Source: Bradyrhizobium liaoningense
GTDB lineage: Bacteria > Pseudomonadota > Alphaproteobacteria > Rhizobiales > Xanthobacteraceae
Direction: 5' to 3'
NCBI RefSeq assembly: GCF_018130785.1
Contig: NZ_JAFCJT010000014.1
Coordinates: 1 to 64,000, forward strand
DNA length: 64,000 nt
Under the pieces are notes generated by a model. That model did not search any database and had not been told where the DNA came from. It worked only from the letters and a program-made list of their open reading frames with translations. The translations under genes were made by a program, and so were the position numbers. Positions 58,047-64,000 of this stretch are shown here, piece by piece (position 1 is the stretch's first letter; every line of letters starts with the position of its first letter).

Positions 58047-59483
58047 ATGCTGAACCGCCATTTCTCGATTTATCTCGTTGCCTACATCCTGCCCGCAGCG
58101 GTGGGTTTCTTCGCCGTCACGGCCTACACGCGGCTGCTGACGCCGGCCGAGTACGGCGTCTATGTCGTCGGCATCAGCCTCGCCGGCATATTGGGCGCGA
58201 TCTTCTTTGCCTGGATCAAGCTGTCGGTGTCGCGCTATCAGGCGATGTCGGCGGAGGTGGATTTTCGCGGCACGGCGATGGTTGCCTTCGCGCTGACGGC
58301 CGCGGTGCTCTGCGCCACCACGCCGCTGGTCTTCCTGTTCCGCAGCGACCTCAGTGTCGAGCTGCTGCTCGCCAGCATGTTCGTCGCGATCATGGCCAAT
58401 GCCGTCGATGTCGGCCAGGAATTCGAACGCGCCAAATTGCGCCCCTACAGGTTTGCGGCAATCTCGATCGTCCGCAGCGTGTCGAGCGTCGGCTTTGGCC
58501 TGCTCGGCATCTGGCTCGGCTGGGGAGGGCTGGGACTGCTCGCCGCATTCGGCCTGGGCTCGCTCACCGGCATCATTCTCAATCTCGTCGGCGACCGCAC
58601 GAAGATCGCGCGCTTCCAGCGCAGCCAGTTCTTGCAGCTGGCGCGCTACGGCCTGCCGCTGACGCTGGCCGGATTGTCCGTTGCGGTCTATTCGGCCTGC
58701 GACCGGCTCATCGTCGCTTATCTGCTCGGCAAGGACGCCGCCGGCATTTTCGGCGTCGCCGCCGATCTGCCGCGCCAGTTCATGGTCATGATCGCCTCCA
58801 GCGTCGCCGCGGCAACTGTGCCGCTGGTGTTCCGGTCGCTGTCGGAGAAAAACAGCGAGACGACGCGGGAGCGGTTGACCGAGAGCTTCGAGTTGCTGCT
58901 CGTCGTCGTCGCGCCCGTCGCCGTCTGGCTCGCGCTCGCGGCCGACCAGGTCGCGGGTACGCTCGTCGGCGTCGACTTCCGGGCCGGCGTCTCGGCGCTG
59001 CTGCCGACGCTGGTGCTCGCGCGCTTCTTCGGCATCGCCAACCAGTTCTACGTCCAGATCAGTTTCCAGCTCGCCGAGCGGCCCTTCATGCTGGCGGCGC
59101 AGTCGTTCCTCACGCTCGTCCTGAGCGTGGCACTGATGTTCGCGCTGGTCGCCGGCTACGGCCTCTACGGCGCGGCACTCGCCACGCTCGCCACCGAAGC
59201 GCTCGGCCTCGTCGTCGCCGTCGCCCTGATGCACCGCGCCCATCCCGTGCCGTTCGACTTCAACCGTCTCGTGGGCGTTGCCGCTTCGGCAGCGGCGATG
59301 GCCGCTGCTATCCTACTCGCGCGGTCGCAGGCCAGCGGCACCGGCATCGTGTCGCTGATCATCGTCAGCCTCGCGGGCGGCCTTGCCTATGCCGCTGCGG
59401 CCTGGCTGTTGAACGTCGCGAACGTGCGGACGTTGTCGCTCCGATTCCTGCGGACGTTCAACCGGAAGGCGCTCGGCGCATAG
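58047..59483 (+). CDS. Polysaccharide flippase (Wzx/MurJ-like, MATE-fold exporter)
   Basis: The 478-residue product uses the ATG at 58047. About 12-14 membrane spans are evenly spread, starting with FSIYLVAYILPAAVGFFAVTAYTRLLTPAEYGVYVVG, the usual opening of PST/Wzx-type exporters. A charged loop EKNSETTRERLTE lies in the middle. It would flip lipid-linked sugar units across the inner membrane. No glycosyltransferase cluster is directly beside it except the possible DUF6492 protein, so the sugar chain it serves is unclear. Confidence 0.85.
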   Translation: MLNRHFSIYLVAYILPAAVGFFAVTAYTRLLTPAEYGVYVVGISLAGILGAIFFAWIKLSVSRYQAMSAEVDFRGTAMVAFALTAAVLCATTPLVFLFRSDLSVELLLASMFVAIMANAVDVGQEFERAKLRPYRFAAISIVRSVSSVGFGLLGIWLGWGGLGLLAAFGLGSLTGIILNLVGDRTKIARFQRSQFLQLARYGLPLTLAGLSVAVYSACDRLIVAYLLGKDAAGIFGVAADLPRQFMVMIASSVAAATVPLVFRSLSEKNSETTRERLTESFELLLVVVAPVAVWLALAADQVAGTLVGVDFRAGVSALLPTLVLARFFGIANQFYVQISFQLAERPFMLAAQSFLTLVLSVALMFALVAGYGLYGAALATLATEALGLVVAVALMHRAHPVPFDFNRLVGVAASAAAMAAAILLARSQASGTGIVSLIIVSLAGGLAYAAAAWLLNVANVRTLSLRFLRTFNRKALGA

Positions 59484-59492
59484 GGCTGCGCA

Positions 59493-60227
59493 CTACCCCG
59501 CCAGAAACCCGCCATCCACGGCAACGACGGTGCCGGTCGCGTATTGCGAGGCCGGCATGCAGAGGAAGGCAACTGCGCCGGCAATGTCTTCCGGCTGCCC
59601 CCAGCGCTTGAAGGCGGTGCGATCGGCGATGCGCTGATAATGTGCGAGATCGGTGCGGCCCGCGGCATTGATCGCGGTTTCGATATAGCCGGGCGCGACG
59701 GCATTGACGCGGATGCCTTCCTCGGCCCACTTCAAAGCCAGTGCCTTGGTCAGCATCACGACGCCGCCCTTGCTGGCGCAATAGGCGGGAATTCGCGGCA
59801 GCGCCAGCGTGGCATTCATCGAGGCGATGTTGACGATCGAACCCTTACGCTCCGCGAGCTGGGGACGGAACGCCATGCAGGTCCGGAACGTGCCGGTGAG
59901 ATTGACGTCGAGCACCTTCATGAAGGTCTCGATCTCGAATTCCTTGTCGCGCGCGAGAATCCCGGCGCAGTTGACCAGCGCGTCGACGCGCCGGTGCTGC
60001 CGGGCGAAGGACGTGACGGCCTGATCATCGGTGACATCGAGCGTCGCGAGCGTGAGGCCAGCGCGCGGCTTGAGCAGGGTGCGGGCCAGATCGGCCTCGT
60101 TCGCGCCGGTTGCAGTGACAGTCGCGCCGAGGTCGCAAAACTGGTTGCTGATCGCTGCGCCAATGTCGCCGGCGCCGCCGATCACGACGGCATGAAAGCC
60201 GGGCCCGAGGGAAAAATTTGAACTCAT
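59493..60227 (-). CDS. Short-chain dehydrogenase/reductase
   Basis: The protein has 244 residues with a Rossmann glycine motif VIGGAGDIGAAISNQF near 15, NAG-type segment LVNCAGIL near 82, and the catalytic Ser-Tyr-Lys set in IASMN...YCASKGG near 135-155. It ends GTVVAVDGGFLAG, the standard SDR tail. It uses NAD(P)H to oxidise or reduce a hydroxyl group. It lies 15 bases downstream of the LacI gene and is likely co-transcribed. With the divergent sugar importer, it may act on the imported sugar. Confidence 0.9.
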   Translation of the reverse strand: MSSNFSLGPGFHAVVIGGAGDIGAAISNQFCDLGATVTATGANEADLARTLLKPRAGLTLATLDVTDDQAVTSFARQHRRVDALVNCAGILARDKEFEIETFMKVLDVNLTGTFRTCMAFRPQLAERKGSIVNIASMNATLALPRIPAYCASKGGVVMLTKALALKWAEEGIRVNAVAPGYIETAINAAGRTDLAHYQRIADRTAFKRWGQPEDIAGAVAFLCMPASQYATGTVVAVDGGFLAG

Positions 60228-60242
60228 GGGGAGGGTCTCTCT

Positions 60243-61277
60243 TCAGGATTTCGCGGGCGAAGCCGTCGATTCGCGGACCACCAGCGAGAAGTCGATCTCG
60301 CGGTGCATGATGGTCTGCTCGCCGGCAAGGCTCCGCACCAGGTATTCGCCGGCGCGCTGCCAGGTCTCTCCGGTCGGAACATGGATCGTGGTCAGGCTCG
60401 GCCGCAAATGCCTGCTCCAGTCGAGGTCGTCGAAGCCGACGACAGACAGGTCGCGCGGCACGGAGAACCCGTCGCGCTCCGCCTCGAGCAGCACGCCGTA
60501 GGCGATGACGTCATTGCCGCACACAACGGCCGTCGGGCGGTCCTTGAGATTCAGGAGATAGCGCGCCGCCTCGCGCGCGTCGTCCAGCGTATAGGGCACC
60601 TCGACATGCCATTGCGGGGGAAGTGCGAGCCCGTTCTCGGTGAGCGCGCGGCGAAAGCCGGCGACGCGGGCGCTGGCGCGGTCGTTGTTACGCTGGAGCG
60701 CCGAGACGATCCCGATGCGGCTGTGGCCGAGTTCGATGACATGCGCGGCGGCGCGATGGGCGGCGGCTTCGTTGTTCGTTCCGACGCAAGGGTAGGGTCT
60801 GTCAGGCTGGTAGATGCCGACGTTGATGAAGGGCACCGCATTGTCCGCGAGCAGCTTGCGCAATCCCTCGTGATGGCAGTCACCACGCAGCACAAGGCCG
60901 TCGACGCCGCGGCTGATCAGATTGCGTGCCTGCTGCAGTTCGACGTCGAGATCGTATCCGCTGGTGGTGAGAAACAGCATGTATCCGACCGAGGAGAGAT
61001 ATTGCTGCAGCGAAGCGATGCCGCGCGCGAACATCGTGTTGTCGATCGTCGGCACGATCGCGCCAAGGGTACGCGAGCGACGTGACGACAGAATGCGCGC
61101 CGGCGCGTGCGGGATATAGCCCAGCGCGTCGATGGCCTGCTCGATGCGTGCACGCAAGGAGGGGCTCACCGCATCTGGATTGTTGAGGGCGCGCGAGACC
61201 GATGCGGTCGAAACGCCGGCCCGGGCCGCCACGGCGCGGATGCCCTGTTTCATGGACTTGGCGTTGGTCAGTCTCAT
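60243..61277 (-). CDS. LacI-family transcriptional repressor
   Basis: The 344-residue product starts at ATG 61277; an in-frame ATG at 61253 is possible. The N-terminal DNA-binding domain is IRAVAARAGVSTASVSRALNNPDAVSPSLRARI with the hinge IPHAPARILSSRRS, followed by a periplasmic-binding-protein-like sensor ending in LVVRESTASPAKS. It represses sugar genes until the sugar binds. Two LacI-type operators lie in the gap to the divergent importer, one directly upstream of this start, so the protein probably controls itself and the transporter. Confidence 0.93.
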   Translation of the reverse strand: MRLTNAKSMKQGIRAVAARAGVSTASVSRALNNPDAVSPSLRARIEQAIDALGYIPHAPARILSSRRSRTLGAIVPTIDNTMFARGIASLQQYLSSVGYMLFLTTSGYDLDVELQQARNLISRGVDGLVLRGDCHHEGLRKLLADNAVPFINVGIYQPDRPYPCVGTNNEAAAHRAAAHVIELGHSRIGIVSALQRNNDRASARVAGFRRALTENGLALPPQWHVEVPYTLDDAREAARYLLNLKDRPTAVVCGNDVIAYGVLLEAERDGFSVPRDLSVVGFDDLDWSRHLRPSLTTIHVPTGETWQRAGEYLVRSLAGEQTIMHREIDFSLVVRESTASPAKS

Positions 61278-61280
61278 GAA

Positions 61281-61292
61281 TGTAACGTTACA
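61281..61292. promoter_or_regulatory. LacI-type operator next to the lacI start
   Basis: TGTAACGTTACA is a perfect 12-base palindrome four bases upstream of the repressor ATG. Confidence 0.65.
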
Positions 61293-61390
61293 TCCTGTGC
61301 TGGGTGCGGCCTGGTAGCGAGAATGTCGTAAATCTGCCGCAGATTGTGCGGCTTGTCCATCGCTTGACACGGCGGATGTGAGGTCTATTT

Positions 61391-61404
61391 TGTAACCGTT
61401 TTCA
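61391..61404. promoter_or_regulatory. LacI-type operator upstream of the sugar ABC importer
   Basis: TGTAACCGTTTTCA fits the LacI/GalR-family pattern TGnAAnCGnTTnCA with all fixed bases matching, 66 bases before the binding-protein start. Confidence 0.7.
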
Positions 61405-61469
61405 AGTGGTGTGCAAACGAGTTCAAAATGGTCCGCCAACTTAAGGCGGCCAGCCGGGAGGAGAGTTCA

Positions 61470-62771
61470 ATGAAGGCAAGGATGTTCGCGACCCACGTCG
61501 CGTTGCCCGTTCTCGCGATAGCCGCCGTCAGCGTGCAGGCGAACGCGGCCGATTTCGACTGGATGAAGTTCAAGGGCAAGACCGTCACCTTTCTCGCCAA
61601 CAACAATCCGGTGGCGCAGGCACTCCTGACCTACAAGGCCGATTTCGAAAAGCTGACCGGCATGACCCTGAAGGTCGACGGCTATCAGGAACAGCAGATG
61701 CGCCAGCGTCTGGTCACCGTCATGAATGCGAACAGCGACGAGGTCGACGTGTTCATGACGCTGCCCTCGCGCGAGGGCGAGCAGTTCGCCGCCGCCGGCT
61801 GGTACGGCGATCTCACCGCCATGGCCAAGAACGAGGTCGCCAAGGAATACGACCCGGCCGGGCTGAGCCAGGCCCTGCTCAAGGCCGCGACCTTCGGCGG
61901 CAAGCTGACCAGCATGCCCATGAATCTCGAAGGGCCGATCTTCTATTACCGCACCGATATCTTCAAGAAGTGCGGCCTCGAGGCGCCGAAGACGATCAAG
62001 GACGTCGAGGCCGCCGCCGAAAAGATCAAGGCTTGCGACAGCGCGGTGACGCCGTTCGTCTCGCGCGGCCTCAAGCCCGCGGTTGCGTACACCTTCAGCA
62101 ACATGCTGCACAATGTCGGCGGTACGTACATCGCCAACGGCAAGTCGAACCTCTGCTCGGCCAAGGGCAAGGAGGCGCTCGACACTTATAGCCGGTTGCT
62201 GCGCGACTTCGGACCGCCCGGCGTCGTCAACTACAGCTTCCAGCAGATTTCCGCGCTGTATCGCGGCGGCCGCGCTGCGATGGCGTTCGAATCTTCCAAT
62301 GAGCTGCGTACAGTCATGGAAGGCGGCGCGCGCCTGAAGGACACCGGCCTGCTGCCATTCCCGGCGGGTGAAGCCGGCCAGGTGCCGACCACGATCGGCT
62401 GGGGCATGGCGGTGTCCTCGCACAGCAAGCAGCCGGATGCGGCCTGGTACTTCGTGCAATGGGCGACCAGCCCCGAGGTGCAGAAGAAGATGGCGCTCCA
62501 GGGCATTGCGCCGCCGCGTCCGTCCGTCGCGAACGATCCTGAATATCGCAAGTGGATCGACGAGGAACCGGTGCGGAAGGAATGGCAGGCTGCGCTCGAC
62601 GTGCTCGCTACCAAGGGCTCGTCCGAAGTCGGCTATCCCATCGTCGCGAACCCGCAATCGCGCGAGTTCATCGGGCAGGCGGTGCAGGATCTGATCCTGA
62701 AGCAGAAGACCGTCGATCAGGCTTGCGCGGATGCCGACAAGGCGCTGGACGCGCTGATCGCGCTGAACTAA
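61470..62771 (+). CDS. Sugar ABC transporter, periplasmic binding protein (family 1)
   Basis: The 433-residue product uses the ATG at 61470, preceded by a strong GGGAGGAGAG site. A signal peptide covers about 1-24 (ending in VQANAA). The fold is SBP_bac_1, with the hydrophobic start GKTVTFLANNNPVAQALL and paired lobes with aromatic residues for sugar stacking (Trp and Tyr in GWYGDL and FYYRTD). It binds a sugar or oligosaccharide in the periplasm and delivers it to the permeases that follow. Confidence 0.92.
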   Translation: MKARMFATHVALPVLAIAAVSVQANAADFDWMKFKGKTVTFLANNNPVAQALLTYKADFEKLTGMTLKVDGYQEQQMRQRLVTVMNANSDEVDVFMTLPSREGEQFAAAGWYGDLTAMAKNEVAKEYDPAGLSQALLKAATFGGKLTSMPMNLEGPIFYYRTDIFKKCGLEAPKTIKDVEAAAEKIKACDSAVTPFVSRGLKPAVAYTFSNMLHNVGGTYIANGKSNLCSAKGKEALDTYSRLLRDFGPPGVVNYSFQQISALYRGGRAAMAFESSNELRTVMEGGARLKDTGLLPFPAGEAGQVPTTIGWGMAVSSHSKQPDAAWYFVQWATSPEVQKKMALQGIAPPRPSVANDPEYRKWIDEEPVRKEWQAALDVLATKGSSEVGYPIVANPQSREFIGQAVQDLILKQKTVDQACADADKALDALIALN

Positions 62772-62832
62772 CCGCCCGATGCCGGCCGGCTTCCCGCCGG
62801 CCGGCACCTAACTCGATCGAGGACACGAACGC

Positions 62833-63720
62833 ATGTCTGACACGGCTGCGACACTCACGCAGGACCGGCAGAAGCTGGAGATGGCGGCGCTCTCGGCGCC
62901 GGCCGTGATCTTCACGGTCGCGATGATCGCGTTTCCGGTCATCTATACGGTCTGGCTCGGCTTCCAGACATTTTCCTCGACCGGCAAGCAGTCCTTTGCG
63001 GGCCTCGCCAATTATTCGAAGCTGATCTCCGACTACGAATTCTGGCACGGGCTGTGGATCACCATCGCGCTGTTCGTGCTGTCGCTGGTGCTGCAGCTCG
63101 TCTTCGGCGTCTGGCTTGCGCTGGTGCTGTTCCACGCCAAGCGCCTGCCGGGCATCGTGCGTTCGCTGTTCATCTCGCCCTTCATGATGCCGCCGGTGGT
63201 CGCGGGCATGATGTGGCTGGTGATCCTCGATCCCTCGCTCGGTGCCGCCAACTACATCCTCCAGTTGTTCGGCCTGCCGCCGTCGGACTGGCTGGCCTCG
63301 CCGATTTGGGTCATCCCGACCGTCGCGCTGATCGACAGCTGGCAGTGGACGCCTTATGTCGCCCTGATCGTGCTGGGCGGCTTGCAATCGCTGCCGCCGA
63401 GTGTTTACGAGGCCGCGCAGATCGACGGTGCATCTCCGTTCAAGACGTTTCAGCGCATCACGCTGCCGCTGCTGCTGCCGACCATCGTCACCGCGGCGAT
63501 CCTGCGCAGCGTCGATCTCTTGCGCTTCTTCGACATCATCTACATCACCACCCAGGGCGGCCCGGGCAACGCCTCGAACACGCTCAACATCTACGGCTTC
63601 CGGGTCGGCTTCGAATTCTTCAACATCGGCTATGCCAGCGCCCTGATGCTGACGCTGACGGCGATCGTGTTCGGCGCCGTGCTCGCCTTCAATCGCCTGC
63701 GCGGCGCAGTGGCGTGGTGA
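62833..63720 (+). CDS. Sugar ABC transporter, permease 1
   Basis: The protein has 295 residues with six membrane spans, starting LSAPAVIFTVAMIAFPVIYTVWLGF. The conserved EAA loop for ATPase contact is VYEAAQIDGASPFKTFQRITLPLLLP near 205-235, typical of MalF/UgpA-type permeases. It pairs with the following permease. A 61-base gap separates it from the binding-protein gene; its stop lies 4 bases before the next ATG. Confidence 0.92.
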   Translation: MSDTAATLTQDRQKLEMAALSAPAVIFTVAMIAFPVIYTVWLGFQTFSSTGKQSFAGLANYSKLISDYEFWHGLWITIALFVLSLVLQLVFGVWLALVLFHAKRLPGIVRSLFISPFMMPPVVAGMMWLVILDPSLGAANYILQLFGLPPSDWLASPIWVIPTVALIDSWQWTPYVALIVLGGLQSLPPSVYEAAQIDGASPFKTFQRITLPLLLPTIVTAAILRSVDLLRFFDIIYITTQGGPGNASNTLNIYGFRVGFEFFNIGYASALMLTLTAIVFGAVLAFNRLRGAVAW

Positions 63721-63724
63721 TGTC

Positions 63725-64000
63725 ATGACCGATGCCGCCAACACCGACCGCTGGATCCGCTGGCTCAACACCGTGCAACTCGTGATCGCCGGCGTGCTCA
63801 TCATGGCGCCGACGGTCTGGATGGTGCTGTCCTCGTTCAAGCCGTCCTTCGAGGTCACCGCCTATCCGCCCACGCTGATCTTCTCGCCGACGCTCGACAA
63901 TTATGTCGAGCTGACCAGGACCACGCCGTTCCTGAGCTATGCGCTCAACAGCCTCATCGTCACCGTCGGCTCGACCGCGCTCGGGCTGCTGTTCGGAATC
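63725..64000 (+). CDS. Sugar ABC transporter, permease 2, cut by the window edge
   Basis: The first 92 residues are inside the window, starting MTDAANTDRWIRWL and continuing with a first membrane span (LVIAGVLIMAPTVWMVLSSFKP) and the start of the second. SSFKPSFEVTAYPP matches MalG/UgpE-type permeases. The rest and probably the ATP-binding protein are to the right of the window. Confidence 0.9.
   Translation, partial: MTDAANTDRWIRWLNTVQLVIAGVLIMAPTVWMVLSSFKPSFEVTAYPPTLIFSPTLDNYVELTRTTPFLSYALNSLIVTVGSTALGLLFGI

Overview
The window looks like a chromosomal segment of a slow-growing rhizobial alphaproteobacterium, most likely Bradyrhizobium or a close relative. The support is high GC coding DNA, a CtrA cell-cycle regulator next to flagellar genes, fliI-fliJ and flhA of the alphaproteobacterial type, DUF6894-type and DUF350-type small genes, many ABC uptake systems for amino acids and sugars, and a family of short hairpin repeats between genes. 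The genus is inferred from gene content and sequence style. No rRNA, tRNA, CRISPR array, insertion sequence, phage or integrase was recognised.

Layout. 1-2739: end of a chemotaxis operon (cheW end, cheY, cheB, cheR). 2792-4770: an ATP-grasp/Ser-rich/DUF350 triad like E. coli yjfLMC. 4942-7941: ctrA divergent from fliI-fliJ, with six GANTC methylation sites between them. 8125-9766: an ECF sigma factor and its membrane anti-sigma factor. 9969-12266: AraC regulator and an FAD/NAD(P) oxidoreductase. 12569-15205: a small membrane protein and flhA. 15566-19966: a periplasmic copper-handling operon (CusF-like, cupredoxin, multicopper oxidase, TolC-like lipoprotein, small lipoprotein, His-rich protein) without a recognisable inner-membrane pump. 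20117-21786: MFS transporter and a DUF4864 protein. 21853-26534: TetR regulator divergent from a PaoABC-like molybdenum aldehyde oxidoreductase.

26873-37544 is an amine and amino-acid catabolism region: two XRE-cupin regulators, an omega-aminotransferase, DadA, a polar amino-acid ABC transporter, a PuuB-like FAD oxidase, a gamma-glutamyltransferase and an enoyl-CoA hydratase. 37682-41276 holds small proteins and a sorbosone-dehydrogenase-like protein fused to cytochrome c, followed by an SMP-30-like propeller. 41403-51190 holds an acetylpolyamine-deacetylase-like protein, an LLM flavin monooxygenase, a phosphopantetheinyl transferase, a Lys-rich 56-residue protein and a 2152-residue nonribosomal peptide synthetase. 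I consider this orphan assembly line (A-PCP-C-A-PCP-C, no thioesterase) the best candidate for an undescribed system.

51326-55587 holds a SAM-cyclase-AAA-TPR signalling protein coupled to a methyltransferase. 55662-59483 holds a DUF6492 protein, a Tat-exported GH10 xylanase and a polysaccharide flippase. 59493-64000 holds a LacI-controlled sugar ABC importer, cut by the window edge, divergent from lacI and a short-chain dehydrogenase.

Many genes pair divergently around an intergenic regulator site: ctrA/fliI, tetR/oxidoreductase, xre/ABC and lacI/ABC. Several operons use 4-base ATGA or GTGA overlaps, which implies translational coupling.
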